Positions 1 to 6,053 of a stretch of DNA of 6,053 nucleotides are shown one piece after another (within the stretch, counting starts at the first letter, position 1; every line of letters starts with the position of its first letter). This stretch comes from Bacteroidota bacterium (lineage in GTDB: Bacteria > Bacteroidota > Ignavibacteria > UBA10030). The notes beneath the pieces were generated by a model. It ran no database searches, was not told the DNA's origin, and was given only the letters and a program-made list of their open reading frames with translations. A program made the position numbers and the translations under genes. The DNA lies in contig DMMN01000309.1 in the NCBI GenBank assembly GCA_003453835.1, positions 4,945-10,997 of the forward strand, read 5' to 3'.

Positions 1-2
1 AT

Positions 3-269
3 TTCAACGTCGAAGTCTACAGCCAGATTCTGAACCTGTTCGACACGAGGCAGATCATCAACGTCTTCCCGACCACGGGAACCCCGGATGACGACGGCTG
101 GTTGAAGAGTCCGTTCTCCGAGGCGTACAAGGCAATTCCGAACTACGAGACTTTCTACAAGGCCATCAATATTGATAATCGTTGGGCTGCTCTCCAGGCT
201 CGGTTCTTCGGGAGTGATGTATTCGGAACGCCTCGTCAGGTTCGCTTTGGTGTGAAGGTAGAGTACTAA
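3..269 (+). CDS. TonB-dependent outer-membrane receptor, C-terminal fragment
   Basis: This is the last 88 codons of a gene that begins before the window; the open frame starts at base 3 and ends at the TAA at 267-269. The fragment reads as the final strands of an outer-membrane beta-barrel. It has NLFDTRQIINVFPTTGTPDDDG near the start, like the 'NLFD..N...VYPTTG.PDDDG' stretch common in Bacteroidota/Chlorobiota TonB-dependent receptors with a carboxypeptidase-like N-terminal domain. It ends in GTPRQVRFGVKVEY, a closing strand with a terminal aromatic residue, which is the usual signal for recognition by the BAM complex. Proteins of this family import large substrates using energy from TonB. 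The plug and N-terminal domains are outside the window, so the substrate cannot be judged. The next gene starts 90 bases downstream on the same strand with no terminator between, so the two may be co-transcribed. Confidence 0.78.
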   Translation, partial: FNVEVYSQILNLFDTRQIINVFPTTGTPDDDGWLKSPFSEAYKAIPNYETFYKAINIDNRWAALQARFFGSDVFGTPRQVRFGVKVEY

Positions 270-344
270 TCGATTCGCAAATCCGTGCCGTCGAGGCCTC
301 CGGCCCCGGCGGCATCTCGTGAAGAGTATCGATAACACAAAAAG

Positions 345-350
345 AAGGAG
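345..350 (+). promoter_or_regulatory. Shine-Dalgarno site deciding the start at 360
   Basis: AAGGAG (within AGAAGGAG, 343-350) ends nine bases before the ATG at 360. A possible in-frame TTG at 351 touches this box directly, leaving no spacer, so the ATG is preferred. Confidence 0.8.
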
Positions 351-359
351 TTGCAGACT

Positions 360-3300
360 ATGACAAGAATTATCACAAAGCTGGTTGCGGTGGTCGTGTT
401 GCTGAGCGTCGCGTTTTGGTCGCTGGCGTCCACCACCGAACGGCCTGACAAGAGGAACCGGGAGCCGGAGTCTCTGACGAAGGGTGCCGGAACCCCTCGC
501 TATGGCGTCTTGAATATCAACAACCTAACGACCTGGGCTCGATCCGATGGCCTATCGAACCACTCCCCCGGCGCAGATAACGGTATGTACTACCCCCGAG
601 GCACGGGAAACGTAATCTATCAGGATGGCGTGGTCTGGGGTGGAAAGGCTTATTTGAATGCCGCGAAGACCCAGCCTGCCCCGGTGCAGCTCATCCGTGT
701 GGGCGGTGGAACATACGGCGTAGGAACGAAGGAAGGTTGGATCAACGGTTCCGGAGCATCCGCTGCGGCAGAAAGTCCGAATACCGCCTCCAACAGGATG
801 TATCGAATCCGGCGCGACTACGCTTCGATGTCGAATGACGAATTGCGCAAGGACGCGGGGGACGTGTACGAGGTTCCGTCAACCGAAGTTACCGACGCAC
901 AAATAGTTCTTGTCAAAGATCAGTATGACAAGGACTGGAAGGAATGGCCGATCACTCGTGGTGCACCCTATATCGACCGAAATCGCAACGGACGGTTCGA
1001 TGCTCCTCCTGCGTTCAGCTCGACATTTACCGTCGATAGTCTGATTTCGCAGAACCGGGATGAGCCGGGTGTCGCAGGTGCCGACCCCAATTCTCCGGCA
1101 GACCAGGCGATGTTCACGATCTATAACGATCTGGATCGAACGCAAGCTTTGGGCTTCATGGGATCGGAGCCGATCGGTCTCGAAGTTCAAAAGACCGTTT
1201 GGGGCTACAAACGAACGGACGCCCTCGGGAATCTGTACTTCTCGAAGTACAAGATGATCAACAAGGGAGGCGCCGATATCGGTGGTGGAGCCAAAGGATC
1301 ATTCTGGCTTGATAGCGTGTACGTTTGCCAGTGGTCGGATCCCGATCTCGGCTCGTTCAGCGACGATTTGGCCGGTTGCGACAGCGTTCTCAGTATGGGA
1401 TTTGTCTACAACGCGAACGGCATTGACGATACGTACAGGAAGTATGGCCTCCCGCCCCCGGCGTCCGGCTATGACTTCCTGCAAGGCCCAATCGTTCCGG
1501 CAGCGGGCGAAACAGCGGTGTTCGACTTGAAGACTCGCTCCGGATACAAGAACCTTGGCATGTCATCATTTGCATACTTTTCAGCGGGCAGCCCTTATTC
1601 GGATCCTCCCGGTGGTTCGTCGAACTATTCTGCCGGAACGGGCCGATGGTATAAGATGCTGAGAGGCTTCGCGCCGCTGGGTGAGATTACTGATGCACCG
1701 CTTCCGTACAACCATCCGCCGGGAGCCGCGATCACGAAGTACCCGCTTTCCGGCGACCCCGTGGCGCGGACCGGCTTTACGGATGGTGCCGGCACGCTTT
1801 ACTCGTTCGCCCCTGGCGACCGCCGAATACTTCTCAGTACGGGCCCGTTCTCGATTGCCCCTGGCGACACGCAGGATATCGTTATTGGCGTGGTGGCAGG
1901 TATCGGAGCGGACAGGTTGTCCAGCGTGGCGGTCATGAAGTTCAACGATCGCTTCGTTCAGAATACCTACAATGCTCTCTTCCAGGTTCCAAAGCCGCCT
2001 GTGTCCCCAGACGTGAAAGCTGCCGAGCTCGATGGTCAGATCGTTCTCGAGTGGAGCAGCAACGTACAGCGGGTGAAGGACATCGAGGATCGTGTCGCTC
2101 AACCGGGTGCCTACACGTTTGAGGGTTACAATGTGTACCAGCTTCCGAGCCGTGGATCCCAGCTCGCCGAGGCGAAGCGCATCATCACCTTCGACAGGAC
2201 CACAGATCCGACGGTTGTGCTCGACGAGCAATTCGACACGAAGTCCGGTCAGATTCTGAAGATCCCTGTCCAATTTGGCGCGAACAGTGGGATCAATCGA
2301 TTCTTCAACTTCAAGCGCGACTACATCCGCGACATCGACAAGATTTACAACGGACAGGAATACTATCTTGCCGTCACTGCTTACAGCGTGGCGACAGTTC
2401 CCGGCTTCTTGCCGACGGCCCTCGAATCCGACCCGGTTATCTTGACGCTCCGACCGAAAGTGCCGTTCGGCAAAATCTACGCTTCGAAGCATGGAGACAC
2501 GCTCACCTACACGAAGCAAGGAACAAGCGACGGTGTGGTCCGACCTATCGTTGTCGATCCGACGGCAAGCACCGGCGACACGTATGAAGTCAAGTTTGCC
2601 GATGCCGGAGGCGGCAGTACAACGTGGAGTGTCTCGAACAAGACAAAGAACAGGTCGCTTCTCGCCGCGCAGACGAATCAATCCGGTGACGATGACTACA
2701 CGATCGTCGACGGTGTCTTCTTGAAGGTGGAAGGACCTCCCCCGGGAATGAAGGATTGGTCAATTCCAGGTGGCTCGCGACGATTTACCTGGGCTGACGC
2801 GGACGGACTTGGCTTCGAAGGATTCGAAGCTGCGATCGGCTGGGATGATCCGGCACATTATTTCGGAATCACAGCGACGCAAACCGTGAAGGCCTCTGAG
2901 CTGAAAAACGTTCTTCTGAAGCTCGCGGCTGCTAGCTCAGGCACAGGAAGGAATCCGAATGCAGGGAATAATCCTTACGGTGGATGGGATGTCAACAATC
3001 CTGGAACCGATGCCAACTTCTCCTACGGATATCGATATCTGAGGGGCGCGACAGGTGCGGCTGCACGACCCGAGTTTGCACCGTTCATCGTCACTGCGAC
3101 GGCCGGCTATGCGTATCAGGACTACAAGAGAGGGGTTCCACTCTCCGCGTGGAATACGGAAACGAATCCCCCCACTCGGTTGGCTGTGGGACATCTCGAA
3201 AACAATGTGGCAGCCGGTCTGGTGGATGGCCGATGGTGGCCGCCCGCAAACGGAACAGGTGTAACGAACTCGACCGTTCGAGACTGGCTCTTCATTTTTA

Positions 3301-3842
3301 ACAAGCCATATACGGTATCGACCCCGGACGCCGCTTTGCAGAAAGATATCTTGAACAATGGGCTTCCGGTGATGTGGTGGGTGGCAGCGAACCGTCGCGG
3401 TGGTGCAAATTTCTCCGCAGGCGATGAGTTCCAGATCCTCGCCAACCACGTCAACACGACGGCAACAGTGTTCACCTTTACGGCTCCGCCGCCCCAGACA
3501 GGCGCGGAGGTCGAAAAGGCGAGCGCAGAGAACGTCGGCGTATTCCCGAATCCGTATTACGCATACAATGCTGCAGAGACCAATCGGTTCTTCAAGTTCG
3601 TGACCTTTAGCAACCTGCCGACGAAGGCGACGATTCGAATCTTCAATTTGGCGGGGCAGCTTGTCAGGACGCTGGAGAAGGATGACGCTTCTCAGTTCTA
3701 TCGCTGGGATTTGAACAATAGGTTCCTCTTCCCGGTGGCGAGCGGCATGTACATCGTTCATATCGATATGCCGGACATCGGTGTCACAAAGGTGTTGAAG
3801 CTCGCGGTCATCCAGGAACAAGAAATCCTCGACAGCTACTAA
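360..3842 (+). CDS. Large exported protein with fibronectin III-like region and T9SS type A-like C-terminal sorting domain
   Basis: A 1160-residue protein of unknown function. Residues 1-23 are a signal peptide (basic start, hydrophobic core, SLA/S cleavage), so it passes the inner membrane by Sec. Residues 206-214 (DRNRNGRFD) form a calcium-loop-like motif. Residues 323-341 hold an Asp-rich stretch (CQWSDPDLG, then DD, then GCD) whose two cysteines, C323 and C340, are the only ones in the protein. Residues about 547-700 resemble a fibronectin III-like domain (VKAAELDGQIVLEW to EYYLAVTAYS). The C-terminus has the T9SS type A pattern: FPNPYY at 1062-1067, FNLAGQLVR at 1095-1103 and GMYIVHI at 1129-1135. 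This suggests export across the outer membrane and surface attachment or release. No catalytic motif was recognised. The PorV/PorQ-type gene next door supports the T9SS reading. Alternatively the C-terminal fold is a FlgD-like Ig domain not used for sorting. Exported multidomain character is near certain; the function is unknown. Confidence 0.88.
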   Translation: MTRIITKLVAVVVLLSVAFWSLASTTERPDKRNREPESLTKGAGTPRYGVLNINNLTTWARSDGLSNHSPGADNGMYYPRGTGNVIYQDGVVWGGKAYLNAAKTQPAPVQLIRVGGGTYGVGTKEGWINGSGASAAAESPNTASNRMYRIRRDYASMSNDELRKDAGDVYEVPSTEVTDAQIVLVKDQYDKDWKEWPITRGAPYIDRNRNGRFDAPPAFSSTFTVDSLISQNRDEPGVAGADPNSPADQAMFTIYNDLDRTQALGFMGSEPIGLEVQKTVWGYKRTDALGNLYFSKYKMINKGGADIGGGAKGSFWLDSVYVCQWSDPDLGSFSDDLAGCDSVLSMGFVYNANGIDDTYRKYGLPPPASGYDFLQGPIVPAAGETAVFDLKTRSGYKNLGMSSFAYFSAGSPYSDPPGGSSNYSAGTGRWYKMLRGFAPLGEITDAPLPYNHPPGAAITKYPLSGDPVARTGFTDGAGTLYSFAPGDRRILLSTGPFSIAPGDTQDIVIGVVAGIGADRLSSVAVMKFNDRFVQNTYNALFQVPKPPVSPDVKAAELDGQIVLEWSSNVQRVKDIEDRVAQPGAYTFEGYNVYQLPSRGSQLAEAKRIITFDRTTDPTVVLDEQFDTKSGQILKIPVQFGANSGINRFFNFKRDYIRDIDKIYNGQEYYLAVTAYSVATVPGFLPTALESDPVILTLRPKVPFGKIYASKHGDTLTYTKQGTSDGVVRPIVVDPTASTGDTYEVKFADAGGGSTTWSVSNKTKNRSLLAAQTNQSGDDDYTIVDGVFLKVEGPPPGMKDWSIPGGSRRFTWADADGLGFEGFEAAIGWDDPAHYFGITATQTVKASELKNVLLKLAAASSGTGRNPNAGNNPYGGWDVNNPGTDANFSYGYRYLRGATGAAARPEFAPFIVTATAGYAYQDYKRGVPLSAWNTETNPPTRLAVGHLENNVAAGLVDGRWWPPANGTGVTNSTVRDWLFIFNKPYTVSTPDAALQKDILNNGLPVMWWVAANRRGGANFSAGDEFQILANHVNTTATVFTFTAPPPQTGAEVEKASAENVGVFPNPYYAYNAAETNRFFKFVTFSNLPTKATIRIFNLAGQLVRTLEKDDASQFYRWDLNNRFLFPVASGMYIVHIDMPDIGVTKVLKLAVIQEQEILDSY
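3540..3815 (+). other. T9SS type A-like C-terminal domain (coding sub-region)
   Basis: This encodes residues 1061-1152 of the large exported protein. It opens with V-FPNP-YY, continues through a beta-rich core with the IRIFNLAGQLVRTL strand pair, and closes with ASGMYIVHI and KVLKLAVIQ. The order FPNP, then FxxxG(Q/K)xV, then (A/S)GxYxxxI, then K(V/I)xKxxxx matches the known type A T9SS sorting domain. Eight more residues (EQEILDSY) follow before the stop. Confidence 0.75.
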
Positions 3843-3895
3843 TGCCATGCAGGTTCATTCCAAGATCTCGATCACGAAAGGAGAACGAAATATGA
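3842..3895 (+). other. 17-codon bridging reading frame, possible translational coupler
   Basis: The TAA that ends the large exported protein shares its last A with an ATG (TAATG, 3840-3844). That ATG opens a frame of 17 codons (MPCRFIPRSRSRKENEI) ending in a TGA at 3893-3895, which overlaps the PorV-like start codon (ATGA, 3892-3895). It fills the intergenic gap exactly. Ribosomes that terminate and restart could be handed from gene to gene. The peptide is basic and unremarkable, and no clear ribosome site of its own is seen, so it may be chance. Confidence 0.25.
3878..3883 (+). promoter_or_regulatory. Shine-Dalgarno site deciding the start at 3892
   Basis: AAGGAG ends eight bases before the ATG at 3892, whose product begins directly with a signal peptide. 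An upstream in-frame ATG at 3847 would add 15 polar residues before the signal peptide and has no such box, so it is rejected as the start. Confidence 0.82.
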
Positions 3896-4950
3896 AAAAC
3901 AGAGTTATGTTTCTAGCCCTGTTGATCTGCGTGGCAACTGCTGTGGTCGCTACCAGCGTTGATGCGCAGAATAAGAGAATAGGCACATCGGCAGGAACGG
4001 AGCTATTGGTTCCCGTCGGTGCGAGGGACCTCGCCATGGGCGGTTCGAGCATTGCCACGTCCGTCGGCGTTGAGGCAATCCACTGGAATCCCGCAGGTTT
4101 GGGCAACATGAAAAGCTCAGCCGAAGGGATGTTCTCGCACATGACCTACATTGCCGACATCGGCGTCAACTATGGCGCCGTTGGTGCTGCATTTGGAGAT
4201 TTCGGCATCGTGGCGCTAAGCGTGAAGTCGTTTGATTTCGGTAGGATTCCTCTCACGTCGGAAGACGATCCGGACGGGCGCGCGGGCCGCTTCTTCTCGC
4301 CTGCGTTTGTTACGATCGGCTTGACCTATGCTCGTTCACTGACGGATGCTATTGCTGTCGGCGGAACGATTAAAGCCATTTCGGAGCAGATCGACCAAGT
4401 GAGTGCGAGCGGCATGGCAATCGACTTCGGTATTCAGTACAAAGGGCTTGTCGGCGTTCGTGGCCTCAACCTTGGGGTCTCGTTGAAGAACGTCGGCTCG
4501 CAGATGAAGTACGACGGACCGGGTCTGTATCGCCTTGCGCTCTCGAGCGACGGTCGCCGGCCGGAACAACGGTATAAGAGCGAAGCCGCATCGTTCGAGC
4601 TCCCGTCTCTCGTCGAGATTGGTCTTGCCTACGAAGGCGCCACAGTTGACAACTTCATGTGGAACCTCAACGGCACATTCTCGAACAACAACTTGTATCT
4701 CGATGAGTACAAGCTGGGCGGTGAGGTCGGCTATCAACTGGACGCCGTGAAGATCTTCGGCCGCGCCGGGATGGGATTCATCCCGACGGCGGAGACGATC
4801 GCGGGGAAGAACGAGAACATCTTCGGTCCGTCCTTTGGGGCTGGTCTCGTGTACGCCGCGCAGGGAATCACCGTCACGGTTGACTACGCCTATCGGCAAG
4901 TCGAGTTCTTCGACGCGAACAACGTGCTCTCGTTGAAGTTCGGGTTCTAG
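3892..4950 (+). CDS. PorV/PorQ-family outer-membrane beta-barrel protein
   Basis: A 352-residue protein of the PorV/PorQ family (UPF0164-like, related to FadL-type barrels). Residues 1-25 are a signal peptide with cleavage after VDA and before Q26. The mature N-terminus carries the family signature: GTSAGTELL at 31-39, GARDLAMGG at 43-51 and WNPAGL at 65-70. The rest alternates glycine-rich amphipathic strands and ends in KFGF, a final barrel strand with terminal Phe. In T9SS, PorV binds the C-terminal sorting domain of cargo as it leaves the translocon and carries it to the attachment complex. PorQ acts at that complex with PorZ. Which paralogue this is cannot be told from one sequence, and many FCB genomes hold several. 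It lies 49 bases after a gene whose product has a T9SS-like sorting domain, which suggests a dedicated partner. It is the last gene before a strong terminator. Confidence 0.85.
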   Translation: MKNRVMFLALLICVATAVVATSVDAQNKRIGTSAGTELLVPVGARDLAMGGSSIATSVGVEAIHWNPAGLGNMKSSAEGMFSHMTYIADIGVNYGAVGAAFGDFGIVALSVKSFDFGRIPLTSEDDPDGRAGRFFSPAFVTIGLTYARSLTDAIAVGGTIKAISEQIDQVSASGMAIDFGIQYKGLVGVRGLNLGVSLKNVGSQMKYDGPGLYRLALSSDGRRPEQRYKSEAASFELPSLVEIGLAYEGATVDNFMWNLNGTFSNNNLYLDEYKLGGEVGYQLDAVKIFGRAGMGFIPTAETIAGKNENIFGPSFGAGLVYAAQGITVTVDYAYRQVEFFDANNVLSLKFGF

Positions 4951-4963
4951 ATTCTGTTCGGCG

Positions 4964-4993
4964 GGAGTCAACTTGCGCGAGCGGGTTGACTCC
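4964..4993 (+). repeat. Inverted repeat: 13-bp stem with GCGA tetraloop
   Basis: GGAGTCAAC (4964-4972) pairs perfectly with GTTGACTCC (4985-4993). The stem continues inward by four pairs (two of them G-T wobbles) to a GCGA loop at 4977-4980. It begins 13 bases after the PorV-like stop. No T-run follows, so it is not a standard terminator. It may protect the 3' end of the transcript. Confidence 0.7.
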
Positions 4994-5008
4994 ACTGCCG
5001 GAGAGAGC

Positions 5009-5031
5009 CTCCCGTCCGATGTTGGACGGAG
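5009..5031 (+). repeat. Short inverted repeat (6-bp stem plus bulged extension)
   Basis: CCGTCC (5012-5017) pairs with GGACGG (5024-5029) around GATGTT. Two more pairs form if C5011 is bulged. It is of modest strength and is notable mainly because it sits in a row of stem-loops. Confidence 0.5.
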
Positions 5032-5040
5032 CGACGCACC

Positions 5041-5062
5041 GGGTTCGTCACGAGACGATTCC
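5041..5062 (+). repeat. Imperfect inverted repeat with ACGA loop
   Basis: TCGTC (5045-5049) pairs with GACGA (5054-5058) around an ACGA loop. Past one T-T mismatch, three further pairs (one G-T) extend it to 5041-5062. This is the third stem-loop in the row and the weakest. Confidence 0.4.
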
Positions 5063-5074
5063 GCAAAATTCAGG

Positions 5075-5113
5075 AAGGCTGTTCCGAGCGATCGGGACAG
5101 CCTTTCTGTTTCT
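5075..5113 (+). terminator. Intrinsic transcription terminator after the PorV-like gene
   Basis: AAGGCTGTTCCGA (5075-5087) pairs with TCGGGACAGCCTT (5092-5104). The 13-bp stem has one T-G wobble and a GCGA tetraloop (5088-5091), and the T-rich tail TTCTGTTTCT follows at 5104-5113. Stem strength, tetraloop and tail fit a Rho-independent terminator on the plus strand. It closes the transcription unit that ends at 4950. Confidence 0.85.
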
Positions 5114-5220
5114 ATTCGCGCCTAATACTTCTTGCTCTTCTGGAATTATACCCTGAAATTGAGATCGCTACCAGCGACGCCCTCAAGGATGTTGATCTCC
5201 GAACGGCTCACTCGCCTTTC
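5114..5220 (+). promoter_or_regulatory. Probable promoter and leader region for the PIG-L-like gene
   Basis: A terminator lies upstream and a new gene starts at 5234, so a promoter is expected here. AT-rich patches with -10-like hexamers occur (TAATAC at 5123-5128, TATACC at 5147-5152). No -35 box at proper spacing and no Bacteroidetes TAnnTTTG element was found, so the exact promoter is not assigned. Confidence 0.3.
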
Positions 5221-5226
5221 AAAGGA
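5221..5226 (+). promoter_or_regulatory. Shine-Dalgarno site deciding the start at 5234
   Basis: AAAGGA ends seven bases before the ATG at 5234. An upstream in-frame ATG at 5189 has an AGG directly against it with no spacer. A downstream ATG at 5279 would remove the basic start of the signal peptide. Confidence 0.72.
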
Positions 5227-5233
5227 AATTTGG

Positions 5234-6053
5234 ATGCCTCTGCAAAAGAATGCCCGACTTTGGGCCGGTTTAGTCAGGATGCTGGCGCTTCTTCCGCTTT
5301 TTGTCATCGCCTCCGTTCGGGCCCAGTCGTATCTCCCGGAATCGGGCTCGGACGCAATCTATCAAAGATCGCTCGATCTCTCTTCTCATCTCAATGTCTT
5401 GATGGTTTCGCTACAGCCCGGGTTCGAAGATCTTGGCACCATCGCTTACTTCAGATTCGGTCGCGGGGCAAAGGTGATGAGTGCCTACCTCACGAACGGA
5501 GAAGGAGGGGAGAGCGACCTCCGGTCTTCCTATCCTCATGAGCTTGCTGCGACGAGAAGAAGAGAGGCGTCGTCTGCCCTCTCCCGGCTCGACACCGACT
5601 CGTATTTCATGAACCTTCCTGATTTGCCCGCCGCACGAGACAGCGTCCGGATTCGATCTGTCTGGCCAAGCGATAGCGTGCAGTGGCATTTGGTACGGCT
5701 CATAGCAGAGTTGAAGCCCGATATCATACTCTTTTGCCGGGATTGGCAGGCGTCAGGCGAGAGCCTCCGATGGAACATCCTCTCTCACGACCTCATCGAA
5801 GCGGTGAAGAAAGCCGATCCCGACAAGTCTCCCGGAGATCCTCTCCGTTTTGCCCCGTACCCTCGATGGCGCGCGTCGCGTCTGTTTGTCGATGATGGAA
5901 GATCACAGGGCGTCATCCCTCCGCACGACACAGAACATCCCCGGTTGAGGAAGTCGTATAAGAAAATCGCCGACGAAGCCGGAGCGGCCTACTCCTCCCT
6001 TGCTTACCAACGATGGAACTGGCTTCGCCGGGCGACGATCTCTTATCGGCAGG
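5234..6053 (+). CDS. Exported PIG-L/LmbE-family protein with degenerate metal-binding motif, partial at the right edge
   Basis: The first 273 codons of a gene that continues beyond the window. Residues 1-30 form a signal peptide (basic start, MLALLPLFVIA core, cleavage after VRA before Q31), so the protein is exported. From about residue 53 it follows the PIG-L/LmbE fold order: strand LNVLMVS, then LQPGFEDLG (60-68), then FGRGAKVMSAYLTNGEGG (75-92), then the helix with ATRRREASSALSRL (106-119), then NLPD (127-130), then KPDIILF (161-167). Active members of this family deacetylate N-acetylglucosaminyl compounds and bind zinc through AHPDDE and a later HxxH-type site. Here AHPDDE aligns with LQPGFE, so the His and both Asp are lost and only the Glu remains. 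The later region (about 174-191, SGESLRW then NILSHDLIEAV) also lacks the usual histidine pattern. It is therefore probably a non-catalytic relative. The family call rests on fold-order motifs only, and the C-terminal part is unseen. It is likely transcribed separately from the genes upstream. Confidence 0.7.
   Translation, partial: MPLQKNARLWAGLVRMLALLPLFVIASVRAQSYLPESGSDAIYQRSLDLSSHLNVLMVSLQPGFEDLGTIAYFRFGRGAKVMSAYLTNGEGGESDLRSSYPHELAATRRREASSALSRLDTDSYFMNLPDLPAARDSVRIRSVWPSDSVQWHLVRLIAELKPDIILFCRDWQASGESLRWNILSHDLIEAVKKADPDKSPGDPLRFAPYPRWRASRLFVDDGRSQGVIPPHDTEHPRLRKSYKKIADEAGAAYSSLAYQRWNWLRRATISYRQ

Noticed and set aside
287..310. GC-rich inverted repeat (GCCG, GGCC and their partners) between the receptor end and the next gene.
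   Set aside because: The stem is short and interrupted, and no T-run follows, so it does not support a terminator; GC-rich chance pairing is likely.
351..359. A TTG start for the large exported protein, three codons upstream of the ATG.
   Set aside because: The Shine-Dalgarno box ends at 350, leaving no spacer; the ATG at 360 has ideal spacing and begins the signal peptide.
1809..1868. Direct repeat of 12 bases, GCCCCTGGCGAC, at 1809-1820 and 1857-1868.
   Set aside because: The copies are in frame and both encode APGD within a beta-rich protein; this is better explained by repeated turn motifs and shared codon use than by a DNA-level element.
1581..2681. A long minus-strand open frame of 366 codons opposite the large exported protein.
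   Set aside because: It is antisense to a well-supported gene, its translation is Arg/Val/His-rich without any recognisable domain or signal, and codon bias of the plus-strand gene explains the lack of stops.
2937..3848. A minus-strand open frame of 303 codons opposite the end of the exported protein.
   Set aside because: It overlaps the conserved T9SS-like domain coding region in antisense, shows no domain, and starts just past the plus-strand stop with no convincing ribosome site.
4336..4995. A minus-strand open frame of 219 codons opposite the PorV-like gene.
   Set aside because: The plus-strand frame carries clear family signatures and a signal peptide; the antisense product is a charged, low-information sequence.
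5230..5541. A plus-strand frame of 103 codons overlapping the start of the PIG-L-like gene.
   Set aside because: The alternate frame has no domain or signal peptide, while the frame starting at 5234 stays open to the window edge and shows an ordered family pattern.

Overview
The window looks like chromosomal DNA from a bacterium of the Bacteroidota/Chlorobiota (FCB) group. All genes lie on the plus strand, and base composition is roughly balanced to moderately GC-rich. Evidence for the group is the end of a TonB-dependent outer-membrane receptor, a giant exported protein with a type IX secretion (T9SS) type A-like C-terminal domain, and a PorV/PorQ-family barrel. All three complete or nearly complete gene starts have strong Shine-Dalgarno boxes, which are unusual in Bacteroidia and Flavobacteriia. 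Lineages such as Ignavibacteria or Kapabacteria therefore fit better; this placement is an inference.

Layout. Positions 1-269 hold the last 88 codons of a TonB-dependent receptor. After a 90-base gap comes a 1160-residue exported protein (360-3842) with a conserved aspartate-rich motif, a fibronectin III-like middle and a T9SS-like sorting domain. A PorV/PorQ-family outer-membrane barrel follows (3892-4950). The gap between these two is exactly bridged by a 17-codon reading frame that overlaps the stop of one gene and the start of the next. Positions 4951-5233 are non-coding. They contain four consecutive stem-loops, the last of which is a clear intrinsic terminator. At 5234 a new gene begins and runs off the right edge. 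It encodes an exported PIG-L/LmbE-family protein whose metal-binding signature is replaced.

How they may work together. The receptor, the T9SS-type cargo and the PorV-like barrel look like one cell-envelope transcription unit: nutrient uptake, a secreted or surface-anchored protein, and an outer-membrane shuttle for it. The PIG-L-like gene lies past the terminator and is probably a separate unit. I saw no tRNA, rRNA, CRISPR array, insertion sequence or phage gene.
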